Shown here: in pieces, positions 40,880 through 48,850 of the stretch
Numbering within the stretch: position 1 is the first letter of the stretch
Layout: each line of letters starts with the position of its first letter
Assembly: GCF_900100395.1 (NCBI RefSeq)
Contig: NZ_FNFB01000023.1
Location: 53,741-117,740, forward strand
Direction: 5' to 3'
DNA length: 64,000 nt
DNA from: Nonomuraea maritima
GTDB taxonomy: Bacteria; Actinomycetota; Actinomycetes; Streptosporangiales; Streptosporangiaceae
Position numbers and translations under genes: made by a program
The notes under the pieces: generated by a model
The model's input: only the letters and a program-made list of their open reading frames with translations
Database searches by the model: none
What the model was told of the DNA's origin: nothing

Positions 40880-40894
40880 TACTATCTGGCAGTA
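40880..40894. promoter_or_regulatory. putative Lrp operator
   Basis: TACT (40880-40883) and AGTA (40891-40894) form a 15-bp interrupted palindrome directly before the lrp start and upstream of the divergent SMP-30 gene. Size and position fit an Lrp/AsnC site; the arms are short, so this is tentative. Confidence 0.4.
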
Positions 40895-40929
40895 CAGCGG
40901 GAAGATCGAATGGCGTATGGTGTGGCGCT

Positions 40930-41835
40930 ATGGACACCATTGTCACGGAATTCGAGGTGCTGGACGAGCGGTTCGCCCACGTCGGCGGTGACGGCCGGAT
41001 CGAGGTGCTCCACACCGGCGCCCGGTGGGCGGAGGGCCCCGTCTACTTCCCGGCCGGCCGCTTCCTCGTCTGGAGCGACATCCCCAACGACCGGATGCTG
41101 CGCTGGGACGAGACGACCGGCGCCGTCGGCCCGTTCCGCAGCCCGGCCGGTTACTCCAACGGCAACACCCTCGACCGCGAGGGCCGGCTGGTCACGTGCG
41201 AACACGGCAACCGCCGCGTCACCCGTACCGAGCACGACGGCTCCATCACCGTGATCGCCGACCGCTGGCAGGGCAAGCGCCTGAACAGCCCCAACGACGT
41301 CGTCGTCCGCTCCGACGGCTCCGTCTGGTTCACCGACCCACCGTACGGCATCCTCAGCGACTACGAGGGGCACGCCGCCGAGCAGGAGATCGACGGCTGC
41401 CACGTCTACCGGGCCGACCCGGTGACCGGCGAGGTGCGCGTGGTAGCCGGCGACTTCACCCGGCCCAACGGCCTCGCGTTCTCGCCGGACGAACGGCGCC
41501 TCTACATCGCCGACACCCACACCGGACGCCTGCGGGTGTTCGACGTGACCGACGACGGCACGCTCACCGGCGGCGAGGTCTTCGCCGAGGCCGGTGACGG
41601 GCTCGACGGCCTGCGGTTCGACGCCGCCGGCCGGATCTGGGCCGCCGCCGGCAAGGCCGTGCTCTGCTTCGACCCCGACGGCACACTGATCGGCCGGCTC
41701 CGCCTCCCCGAGCGCACGGCCAACCTGGTGTTCGGCGGCCCCAAGCGCAACCGCCTGTTCATCACCGCCTCCACCTCCCTCTACTCCCTCCTGACGAACG
41801 TCACCGGCACACGCCCGATCTGGGCGTCCCGCTGA
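40930..41835 (+). CDS. SMP-30/gluconolactonase-family lactonase
   Basis: 301-residue six-bladed beta-propeller hydrolase, expected to open sugar lactones with a divalent metal. Family landmarks: ARWAEGPVYFPAGRFLVWSD (first metal-ligand Glu), GYSNGNTLDREGRLVTCEH, LNSPNDVVVRSDGSVWFTDP (Asn ligand), RPNGLAFSPDERRLYIADT and DGLRFDAAGRIWAA. The ATG at 40930 gives the family N-terminus; upstream open frame is spurious. Divergent from the Lrp gene. Substrate is not evident. Confidence 0.92.
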   Translation: MDTIVTEFEVLDERFAHVGGDGRIEVLHTGARWAEGPVYFPAGRFLVWSDIPNDRMLRWDETTGAVGPFRSPAGYSNGNTLDREGRLVTCEHGNRRVTRTEHDGSITVIADRWQGKRLNSPNDVVVRSDGSVWFTDPPYGILSDYEGHAAEQEIDGCHVYRADPVTGEVRVVAGDFTRPNGLAFSPDERRLYIADTHTGRLRVFDVTDDGTLTGGEVFAEAGDGLDGLRFDAAGRIWAAAGKAVLCFDPDGTLIGRLRLPERTANLVFGGPKRNRLFITASTSLYSLLTNVTGTRPIWASR

Positions 41836-41882
41836 AGGTGTACCTGGATGCAGTGACCGGCATGTCCTGATGGGTCAGACTG

Positions 41883-43313
41883 GTGCGTATGCTCCGGAGG
41901 TACGGTCAGCTCGCCGTCCTGCTCGCCCTCGTGGGCGTGCAGGCGCCGATGATGGTCGGCACCGCCATCACGCTGCTGCTGACGTTCACGCTGGGGATGG
42001 TCTTCCTGTTCTCCCCGCAGGTGATGGCGGTCAGGCGACTCGCGCAGCGGCACCGGCGGCTCGTCGGTGACTGGACGGGCACGCCGATCGAGCCCCCCTA
42101 CCGGCCCGCGCCGCCACCACCCGTGCGGCAGGCCGACGGCATGTACCGGTCCGACCGCACGCTTTACACCACGCCGCGCGTCCCGGCCTGGAACAACCGG
42201 TGGAGGTGGCTGATCAGCGACCCGGCGACCTGGCGCGACACGCTGTGGCTGCTGCTCGACCCGGCGGTGAAGGTCGCGCTGGTGCCGCTGTTCGTGCTGC
42301 TGCCCGGCCGCGGCCTGCGCGTCTACGCCCACTGGGTCGACCTGGTGCTCGGCGCGACCGCCGCCAGCCGCCTGGCCGGCCAGGTGAGCCACCTGCAGCG
42401 TACGCGTGACCTCGCGGCCGACTCCCAGGCGGCCGAGATGCGCCGGATCGAACGCGACCTGCACGACGGCACGCAGGCCAGGCTCGTGGCCATCGGCATG
42501 ACCCTCGGCGCGGTCGAACAGCTCGTCGACACTGACCCGAACGCCGCGAAAGCGCTGCTCGCCAGGGCCAGGGACGCCTCCTCCGAGACGCTCGTCGAGC
42601 TGCGCCGGGTGATCCGCGGCATCCACCCGCCGGTGCTGGCCGAACGCGGCCTCGCCGACGCCGTGCGCGCCCTCGCCATGGACAGCCCCCTGCACGTCAC
42701 CGTGGACGTCGACCTGCCGCACCGTCCGGAGGCGCCGGTGGAGGCCGCGGTCTACTTCGCCGTCAGCGAGCTGCTGTCGAACGCCGCCCGCCACGGCGAC
42801 GCACGCACCGCCACCGTGGACATCAGCGCCAACGGCGCCGTACTGCGGGTCACCGTCACCGACGACGGGCTGGGCGGCGCCGACCCGGCCGCCGGCAGCG
42901 GCCTGGCCGGCATCGAGCGGCGACTCGCCGCCTTCGACGGCGTGCTCGCCGTGCACAGCCCGCCGGGCGGCCCCACGACGGCGACCATGGAGCTGCCGCA
43001 CGCGCTGCCGGGGGCGGCGGTCGAGGCGTCACGGATGCCGCGCCGGAAGGTGGCCCTGGTCGTCCTCCTCTGGGGTACCGCCTGGTGCCCCACGTTCCCG
43101 CAGGGCATCGTGGCCGGCATCTTCAAGATCTTCGACCTCGAGAAGCCCGGGTGGTTCCTCGGCCTGCACCTGCCCGAGCCCTACCAGTGGCCGGTGATCC
43201 TGGGGATGATCACGCTCGGGGTCACCATGCACGTCGCGGCCATGCGCATCGTGGCCGCGTACAACCGCGAGCACTGGGCCCCGGGCGCCGTACCCTGGGC
43301 GAGGGGCTGCTGA
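41883..43313 (+). CDS. NarL-type sensor histidine kinase with an extra C-terminal membrane tail
   Basis: 476-residue two-component sensor. Two N-terminal hydrophobic segments (about 8-46) and a further membrane pair at 120-155 form the sensor part. The HisKA_3 dimerisation domain has RRIERDLHDGTQARLVAIGM, with the phospho-accepting His near residue 198. The HATPase domain has VSELLSNAARHG and GLAGIERRLAAFDG (to about 375). Unusually, another about 85 residues follow, with two clear membrane helices (KVALVVLLWGTAW and VILGMITLGVTMHVAAM regions). Its stop overlaps the response regulator start. Confidence 0.9.
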   Translation: MRMLRRYGQLAVLLALVGVQAPMMVGTAITLLLTFTLGMVFLFSPQVMAVRRLAQRHRRLVGDWTGTPIEPPYRPAPPPPVRQADGMYRSDRTLYTTPRVPAWNNRWRWLISDPATWRDTLWLLLDPAVKVALVPLFVLLPGRGLRVYAHWVDLVLGATAASRLAGQVSHLQRTRDLAADSQAAEMRRIERDLHDGTQARLVAIGMTLGAVEQLVDTDPNAAKALLARARDASSETLVELRRVIRGIHPPVLAERGLADAVRALAMDSPLHVTVDVDLPHRPEAPVEAAVYFAVSELLSNAARHGDARTATVDISANGAVLRVTVTDDGLGGADPAAGSGLAGIERRLAAFDGVLAVHSPPGGPTTATMELPHALPGAAVEASRMPRRKVALVVLLWGTAWCPTFPQGIVAGIFKIFDLEKPGWFLGLHLPEPYQWPVILGMITLGVTMHVAAMRIVAAYNREHWAPGAVPWARGC

Positions 43314-43963
43314 TGCTCCGCGTCCTCGTCGCCGAAGACCTCTACCTGCTCCGCGAAGGGCTGGTGCACCTGCTGCAGGCGCACGGCTGCATGGTGGTCG
43401 GAGCCGTGGAGACCGGCCCCGAGCTGCTGAAGGGCCTGCTGGAGCTGCGCCCCGACGTCTCCATCGTCGACGTACGGCTGCCGCCCACGTTCACCGACGA
43501 GGGGCTGCAGGCCGCGCTCGAAGCCAGGAGGCAGGTGCCCGGCCTGCCCGTCCTCGTGCTGTCCCAGCACGTCGAACAGCTCTACGCCCGCGAGCTGCTC
43601 GCCGACGGCTCCGGCGCGATCGGCTACCTGCTGAAGGACCGCGTCTTCAACGCCGCCCAGTTCATCGACGCCGTACGCCGGGTGGCCGCGGGCGGCACCG
43701 TCATGGACCCCGAGGTGATCGCCAAGCTGCTGGCCAGCAACGCCCGGCACGAGCCGCTGGCCGGGCTCACGCCGCGCGAGCGCGAGGTGCTGGAGGCGAT
43801 GGCCGAGGGGCGCTCCAACGCCGCCATCTCCCAACGCCTCTACCTCAGCGAGAGCGCCGTGGCCAAACACACAGCCTCCATCTTCACCAAACTCGGCCTG
43901 GCCCCCTCGGAGGACGACAACCGCCGAGTCCTGGCCGTACTGGCGTACCTGAACAGCCGCTGA
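43313..43963 (+). CDS. NarL/LuxR-family response regulator
   Basis: 216-residue partner of the kinase just upstream. The receiver domain (1-120) has VLVAEDLYLLREGL, phospho-acceptor Asp in SIVDVRLPP (near 51) and the switch lysine in GYLLKDRVF. The C-terminal LuxR helix-turn-helix (about 150-210) has LTPREREVLEAMAEGRSNAAISQRLYLSESAVAKH. ATG overlaps the kinase stop (TGATG), ensuring coupled expression. Target genes are not evident. Confidence 0.94.
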   Translation: MLRVLVAEDLYLLREGLVHLLQAHGCMVVGAVETGPELLKGLLELRPDVSIVDVRLPPTFTDEGLQAALEARRQVPGLPVLVLSQHVEQLYARELLADGSGAIGYLLKDRVFNAAQFIDAVRRVAAGGTVMDPEVIAKLLASNARHEPLAGLTPREREVLEAMAEGRSNAAISQRLYLSESAVAKHTASIFTKLGLAPSEDDNRRVLAVLAYLNSR

Positions 43964-44178
43964 CCCACCGCCGCCCCGCCACGACGACCCTCGCCCTGGC
44001 AGGGCACTGACGGAGGAGGCGATCGGCGCCGGCGCCGTGCACGCGAGGTGTAGGTGGGACCGGTTGGCGGCGGCCGTTGCGTGCCGGCTGTCCTGACGTG
44101 CGTGAACGGTGGGGCCCGTTCTTGTCGGTGGCACCGGCTATTTTCATAGGGCACGGCGCAACGAAGAGGTGGTATCAG

Positions 44179-45276
44179 GTGAAAATCCGGGTTAACCGCG
44201 ATGTTCTGGCCGATGCGGTGGCATGGGCCGCTCGCATCCTGCCGAGCCGCCCCGTCGTCCCCGTCCTGTCCGGGTTGCTGCTGGAGGCGGGTGACGACCT
44301 GACCGTGTCCGCGTTCGACTACGACGTCTCCGCGCGGGCCGCGATCGACGCCGACGTCGCCGAGGAGGGCAGGGTGCTGATCCCCGGGCGGCTGCTCGCC
44401 GAGATCAGCCGCAGCCTGCCGGCCGACGACGTCGAGATCCTCACCGACGCCCAGGAAGCGGTGCTGACCTGCGGCAGCGCCGAGTTCGGCCTGATCACGA
44501 TGCCGGTCGAAGACTTCCCGACGCTGCCGACGATGCCGCCGGTCGTCGGCGCCGTCGGCGGCGGCGTGTTCGCCTCCGCGGTCAATCAGGTGGCGCCCGC
44601 GGCCAGCCGCGACGACACCCTGCCGATGCTCACCGGCATCCGGGTCGACATCGACGGCGACGCGGTGGCCATGGCGGCGACCGACCGCTACCGCATCGCG
44701 GCCCGCGACTTCACCTGGCGTCCGGCCGCTCCCGGCGTCGCCGTCTCGGCCATGGTTCCGGCGAAGGTGCTGGTCGAGGTGGCCAGGTCGCTGCGCGGCG
44801 GCGAGGTGTCGGTCGCGATGGGCGACGGGGTGGCCGGGTTCGAGAGCGTCGGCCGCAGCACGACCGTGCGCCTGCTCGACGAGCAGTTCATCGACTACCG
44901 TGCGCGGCTGACGTCCGACTGGTCGATCAGAGCCGACGTGGCGGTGGCGCCGTTCGTCAGCGCGATCAAGCGGGTGGCGCTCGTCGCCGAACGCAACACC
45001 GCCATCCGGCTGTCGTTCAGCCAGGGTCAGGTGCTCATCCAGGCGGGTGGGAGCGACGTCAGCCGCGGTGCCGAGGTGGTGCCGTGCGAGCTGCGCGGCG
45101 ACGACCTCCAGATCGCCTTCCAGTCGCAGTGGCTGCTCGACGGCCTCACCGGCATCGAGTCCGAGCTCGCCCGCATCAACATGGAGTCCCCGACGCGCCC
45201 GGCCCTCATCCAGGACGTCCCGGGCGACGCCCAGCCGGTCTTCCGCTACCTCGTCATGTCACTGCGCCAGACCTGA
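44179..45276 (+). CDS. DNA polymerase III beta-clamp paralog
   Basis: 365-residue sliding-clamp protein of three clamp domains. MKIRVNRDVLADAVAWAARILPSR (GTG start), VPVLSGLLLEAGDDLTVSAFDYDVSARA, DDTLPMLTGIRVDIDG, TDRYRIAARDF and FRYLVMSLRQT match actinobacterial DnaN segment by segment. The normal dnaN sits next to dnaA at oriC, which would be beyond the left edge, so this is probably a second clamp. GTG at 44179 follows GAAGAGGTGG. It is monocistronic, after the two-component genes. It may serve a specialised polymerase or repair; this is inference. Confidence 0.9.
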   Translation: MKIRVNRDVLADAVAWAARILPSRPVVPVLSGLLLEAGDDLTVSAFDYDVSARAAIDADVAEEGRVLIPGRLLAEISRSLPADDVEILTDAQEAVLTCGSAEFGLITMPVEDFPTLPTMPPVVGAVGGGVFASAVNQVAPAASRDDTLPMLTGIRVDIDGDAVAMAATDRYRIAARDFTWRPAAPGVAVSAMVPAKVLVEVARSLRGGEVSVAMGDGVAGFESVGRSTTVRLLDEQFIDYRARLTSDWSIRADVAVAPFVSAIKRVALVAERNTAIRLSFSQGQVLIQAGGSDVSRGAEVVPCELRGDDLQIAFQSQWLLDGLTGIESELARINMESPTRPALIQDVPGDAQPVFRYLVMSLRQT

Positions 45277-45290
45277 GGGAGACCGACGCC

Positions 45291-45316
45291 GGATCTGGCG
45301 CCCAGGCGCCAGATCC
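45291..45316. terminator. perfect 12-bp hairpin after the dnaN paralog
   Basis: GGATCTGGCGCC (45291-45302) is followed by CA and its exact reverse complement (45305-45316), 14 nt after the dnaN-paralog stop. It lacks a T tract; in actinobacteria such GC-rich hairpins often end transcription. Confidence 0.6.
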
Positions 45317-45327
45317 GTCTGAGCCGT

Positions 45328-45460
45328 CGAGGGCGCCTGCGGGTCCAGGCAGTGAGCCGGCCAGGGTGCCTGCGGTCCAGATACCAGATCCGCGTGAGCG
45401 GGAGAGGGTGCCTGCGGTCCAGGCAGTGAGCCGCGAGGGTGCCTGCGGCCTTTTTCGAGT
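45328..45460. repeat. imperfect repeats around AGGGTGCCTGCGG
   Basis: Four irregularly spaced copies of a segment with AGGGTGCCTGCGGTCCAG, two of them continuing with GCAGTGAGCCG, lie between the dnaN paralog and the FadR-type gene. No coding frame is supported. The repeats lie between two hairpins. Confidence 0.55.
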
Positions 45461-45469
45461 CGAGCCCAG

Positions 45470-45500
45470 CGCGGGCGCCCTGTGGTTCGAGGCGCCCGCG
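45470..45500. terminator. hairpin downstream of the FadR-type gene
   Basis: Perfect 10-bp stem (45470-45479 with 45491-45500) with an 11-base loop, 7 nt beyond the stop of the minus-strand regulator gene. Likely its terminator and possibly bidirectional. Confidence 0.65.
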
Positions 45501-45507
45501 GGAAGCC

Positions 45508-46182
45508 TCAGGACTCGGTGAGGGCGATGAGGATGTGTTCCATGCAGGCGTGGCCCGCCCGCTCGGCCGCGGCCGCGTCGCCGGCCGCGATGGCGCGGGC
45601 GATCGCCTCGTGCGGGATGTAGTTCTTGTTCAGCGATGTGCCCGCCGCGGTGATGCTGGCCCGCAGCGCGGCGGAGAAGTCCTCGTACAGGTCGATCAGC
45701 ACCAGGTTGTGGGTGGCGTGCGCGACCGCCATGTGGAAGGCGAGGTCAGACTCCACGAACCGGTCGGGGTCGTCGAGCTCCCAGGCCCGCTCGCGCTCGG
45801 CGAGCGCCGCCTCGATGCGGCGGATGTCCTCCTCGGTGCGCCGCGTGGCGGCGAGCCGTGCCGACTCGACCTCCAGCGCCCGCCGCACCTCAAGGATCTC
45901 CAACTGCTCGGCCTGGCGCAGCCGGCGCAGCATCGCGCCGGACAGCTCGCTCGTCGCCCGGACGTAGGTGCCGTCACCCTGACGACACTCCAGCAACCCG
46001 GCGTGCGTGAGCGCGCGTACGGCCTCCCGGACGGTGTTGCGCCCGACACCGAGCTGCTCAGCGAGCACGGTCTCGGTGGGAATCTTGCCGTTCATCTGCC
46101 AGGCTCCTGATGTGATCTGCTCCTTGAGCTGATCGATCACCTGGTCGACGAGCGAAGCTCGCTGCGCCGTACGCAGACTCAC
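45508..46182 (-). CDS. GntR/FadR-family regulator (FCD domain)
   Basis: 224-residue regulator. The N-terminal GntR winged helix (about 10-75) has LKEQITSGAWQMNGKIPTETVLAEQLGVGRNTVREAVRAL. The C-terminal all-helical FCD ligand domain (about 95-215) carries the expected metal/ligand histidines (for example in LAFHMAVAHATHN). Relatives control organic-acid or sugar-acid catabolism, but no such genes adjoin it here. An 8-bp inverted repeat lies 21 nt upstream, suggesting autoregulation. Confidence 0.92.
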   Translation of the reverse strand: MSLRTAQRASLVDQVIDQLKEQITSGAWQMNGKIPTETVLAEQLGVGRNTVREAVRALTHAGLLECRQGDGTYVRATSELSGAMLRRLRQAEQLEILEVRRALEVESARLAATRRTEEDIRRIEAALAERERAWELDDPDRFVESDLAFHMAVAHATHNLVLIDLYEDFSAALRASITAAGTSLNKNYIPHEAIARAIAAGDAAAAERAGHACMEHILIALTES

Positions 46183-46203
46183 CGTTCGCCTCCTCCGGGA
46201 AAG

Positions 46204-46230
46204 CCAATCATCCTATGAGTCAATGATTGG
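46204..46230. promoter_or_regulatory. putative operator of the FadR-type regulator
   Basis: CCAATCAT (46204-46211) and ATGATTGG (46223-46230) form a perfect inverted repeat with an 11-bp spacer, 21 nt upstream of the regulator start, in an unusually A/T-rich 90-bp gap. Confidence 0.55.
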
Positions 46231-46275
46231 CGGACTTACATTATTCCAGACGCTGTCTCTGGAACTCCCGGCAGG

Positions 46276-47631
46276 TCAGCGAGAAACGGTGGCGTCGGCC
46301 GTCACACCGGCCATCGCGGAACGCACCCCGGCCGCCTCGAGCGCCTTGCGGTACGCGACCGTCTGCTCCGCGCGGAGCCCGGCGCGCCCGTACAGGTCGC
46401 CCAGCTCACGCCAGCAGCGCGCGGCCGGACGGTCGGAGCCGAACACCGGCCGGTCGAGGCCGTCGAGCAGCGCGTGCGCCGTACGGAGGTGGTCGAGGGA
46501 GTCGTCGCCCTGGTCGAGGGCGACGGTGGCCAGCACGAGCCGGGCCTCGGTCTGCGTGGTGGCAGAACGGTCGTGGGTCAGCCCCAGTGCCTTGCCGGCC
46601 AGCTGGGCGGCGCCCACGAGCTCACCGGCCCGCAGTTTGACCCGCGCGTGGACGACCAGGCTCTCGCCCAGCTCGGCCGCGGTCGCCGGGAACGCCGTGA
46701 ACACCCGTGCGGCACTTTCGACGAAGCGCTCGGCCTCGTCGGTCGACACCGTCGCCAGCCGCGCCCAGTGCAGCGCCGTACGGGCGAGCCGCAGCGCGAT
46801 GCGTGACTCCCGGCCCGCCATGATGGCGTCGTCGGCCAGCCGTACGGCCAGCGCGGAGTCGTCACCCGCGGCCGCGGCCGTGCTCGCCTGCCACAGCGAC
46901 CGGATCTCGGCGGAACGGTCCACAACCTCAGGAACGCCCGACCGGCCCAGCACCGTATGGACATAGGCCAGCTCGGGGGAGTCACTCTCGCGCTCGCCGC
47001 GCGACTCGACGATCGCGGCGGCCAGGTCGACGGCGATCTCGCCCTGCGTGACGGACAGCCGCTGGGCCTGCTCCAGCGCGTGGCCGGCCAGGTCGCGGGC
47101 CCGCAGCCGGTCGCCGGCCAGCTGGTAGCAGCGGCTCAGCGCGATCGTGAGCGGAAGGTCGGCCAGCCGCTCGGGGTGGGCCGCGGCCTCCCTGCGCAGC
47201 AGTTCGAACGCCTCCACCGCCTGCCCGAGCCGGCCCTGCGCCTCGAGGGCGCGAGCCCTGCCGAACCGCGCCTGCGCGGTCAGCATGGCGTTCTCCTCGT
47301 CGGCCGCCTTCACGATCTCGGTGAAGCGGTCGGCGGCGACGGAGGGGTCGCCGTGCTGCAGCTCAAGCTCGGCGTGCCGCAGCCCGAGCTCGGTGTCGAT
47401 GCGCTGCCGAGGCTCGATGCCGTGCAGGAGGAACTCGGTGGTGCAACCGAGGCGTTCGGCCAGGAGCCGGGCCACCACGGGAGTCGGCGTGCGCTTGCCC
47501 GACTCGATGAGTGAGACATAACTGTCAGACAGGTCGGGTCCGGCCAGTTGGGCCTGGGACATCCGCCTGTTCAGTCGCAGTCCGCGGACGCGGTCACCGA
47601 TGGTTCCCTGACTCGGCATCTCATCTCTCAA
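46276..47631 (-). CDS. XRE-type regulator with TPR-like repeats
   Basis: 451-residue protein: an N-terminal XRE helix-turn-helix (about 10-68; GDRVRGLRLNRRMSQAQLAG ... SDSYVSLIESGKRTP) followed by about 370 residues of helical, alanine/leucine-rich repeats of TPR type. This layout is typical of actinobacterial regulators that bind a peptide or protein with the repeat domain. No adjacent secreted-peptide gene is evident downstream. The membrane PH-domain gene upstream is on the same strand, 84 nt away. Confidence 0.87.
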   Translation of the reverse strand: MRDEMPSQGTIGDRVRGLRLNRRMSQAQLAGPDLSDSYVSLIESGKRTPTPVVARLLAERLGCTTEFLLHGIEPRQRIDTELGLRHAELELQHGDPSVAADRFTEIVKAADEENAMLTAQARFGRARALEAQGRLGQAVEAFELLRREAAAHPERLADLPLTIALSRCYQLAGDRLRARDLAGHALEQAQRLSVTQGEIAVDLAAAIVESRGERESDSPELAYVHTVLGRSGVPEVVDRSAEIRSLWQASTAAAAGDDSALAVRLADDAIMAGRESRIALRLARTALHWARLATVSTDEAERFVESAARVFTAFPATAAELGESLVVHARVKLRAGELVGAAQLAGKALGLTHDRSATTQTEARLVLATVALDQGDDSLDHLRTAHALLDGLDRPVFGSDRPAARCWRELGDLYGRAGLRAEQTVAYRKALEAAGVRSAMAGVTADATVSR

Positions 47632-47715
47632 GGCGGGGGAGGGTCAACAACACGCAATGATTGCATGAAGTAGCCGAATCTGGTATCCCCACGTGAAGAA
47701 TTTGCCACGCGAAGA

Positions 47716-48249
47716 TTAATCGTCCCCGTCGTCCTTCCCGGGGAAAAGCATCTGGCAGACTTCGAGGTACAACGTCTCCGGGTACGGAATGTATCCGACC
47801 GTTGACAGAGCCTGGTCCTGACCGGCTGACTCGAGGATGAACTCACCGTAACCGAGCATGCGCCCGAGCAGAGATCTTTGGAAGCTCATGTCGGTGACCT
47901 TCGCCAATGGCATCATCGCGACCTTGCGCGTGATCAACCCGGTGGTCAACAACATTCGCTTGGAAGTCACCACAAAGTAATCGACCGACCACTCCGCGAC
48001 TTTCCATACGAAGCGGATCAGCAACAGCAGCCAGAGCCACCACACGACGACGAGAGCCGTGCCGCCGGCCTGACTGCTGCCGAAGAACCTGCTGAGCAGG
48101 CCGGCGACGATCAGGCCGCCGAGCACCTCGGCGACGGGACGCAGCAGGACGGCGGGATGCCGCCGAACCATGATGACTGATTGCTCCTGGGGGAGGAGGT
48201 AGCGGTTGACCGACGATGGAGCGGAGTCCCCGTGGGTCACAAGTCTCAT
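47716..48249 (-). CDS. membrane protein with bacterial PH domain
   Basis: 177-residue protein. A short polar start (YLLPQEQSVIMVRRHPAVL, typical for this family) precedes two membrane helices at about 38-56 and 66-84. The bPH2 (DUF304) domain then starts at DYFVVTSKRMLLTTGLITRKVAMMPLAKVTDM. Likely a membrane-surface domain of unknown ligand. Its ATG overlaps the stop of a 52-residue gene (ATGA), so the two are translationally coupled. Confidence 0.85.
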   Translation of the reverse strand: MRLVTHGDSAPSSVNRYLLPQEQSVIMVRRHPAVLLRPVAEVLGGLIVAGLLSRFFGSSQAGGTALVVVWWLWLLLLIRFVWKVAEWSVDYFVVTSKRMLLTTGLITRKVAMMPLAKVTDMSFQRSLLGRMLGYGEFILESAGQDQALSTVGYIPYPETLYLEVCQMLFPGKDDGDD

Positions 48250-48404
48250 GAGAGGCTGTTCACGAATTGCGCCAGAGAGTCGGCTGCGTTGAACACCGTG
48301 TCGAACGCTCCCTTCACCGCGTCCGCGGCGTCAGCTGGTCGAGCGAACAGGTAGTACGCCACAAATGCGATACCACCGTATGTGAGGACTTTTTTGACCT
48401 GCAC
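48246..48404 (-). CDS. 52-residue protein coupled to the PH-domain gene
   Basis: Small gene with GTG start at 48404, ribosome binding site CGGAGG 7 nt upstream, and a stop that overlaps the ATG of the PH-domain gene by 4 nt. The product begins with a basic stretch (VQVKKVLTYGG), then a hydrophobic helix (about residues 9-21), then an amphipathic region (ADAADAVKGAFDTVFNAADSLAQF). It may be secreted or membrane-attached. No family recognised; the initiation signals and coupling support it as a real gene. Confidence 0.6.
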   Translation of the reverse strand: MQVKKVLTYGGIAFVAYYLFARPADAADAVKGAFDTVFNAADSLAQFVNSLS

Positions 48405-48502
48405 CGTCGGCCTCCGTGCCACTTACCCACTCCACCCGCCCACTACATTACCCACCCGAGTGTGCGGGTAAAGGTAAGTCGGCGGGTTAGTTCCGATCTT
48501 GG

Positions 48503-48727
48503 TCAGCCACGTTCGCTGGCCACGAGAGCCAGGACGTGAAGGTGCTTGCGCGCGATGCGTTCGACGAGGCTCGGGTGTGCGTATCCGGTGACCTCGAGCG
48601 CGCCGTAGTGCGCCGCCTCGACGCAGCGCGTCACGGTGGTCGCCGAGTGGACGCCGGCGAACTCGTCGCACAGCACCTCCTCGACCTCCGCGTACGGAGT
48701 TGGATCCGCCTCAGTGTGATCGCTCAT
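48503..48727 (-). CDS. small helical protein (three-helix-bundle dimerisation type)
   Basis: 74-residue acidic protein, all helical: AEVEEVLCDEFAGVH (helix 1), TVTRCVEAAHYGAL (helix 2), HPSLVERIARKHLHVLALV (helix 3). The pattern resembles a widespread actinobacterial family of about 75 residues named for a three-helix bundle dimerisation domain. ATG at 48727 is chosen over the longer frame because conserved sequence starts there. Function unknown. Confidence 0.6.
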   Translation of the reverse strand: MSDHTEADPTPYAEVEEVLCDEFAGVHSATTVTRCVEAAHYGALEVTGYAHPSLVERIARKHLHVLALVASERG

Positions 48728-48850
48728 CGTCGCCCCCCACGCGCATGCGGAAGTTGCCTTCCGGGCCTGTTCGTACCCACTCGACAACAGTATGTAACGA
48801 AGTGGTGACCCCATGTGACGGGAAAGGGATTTTTTGCGGCGATCGGTGCG

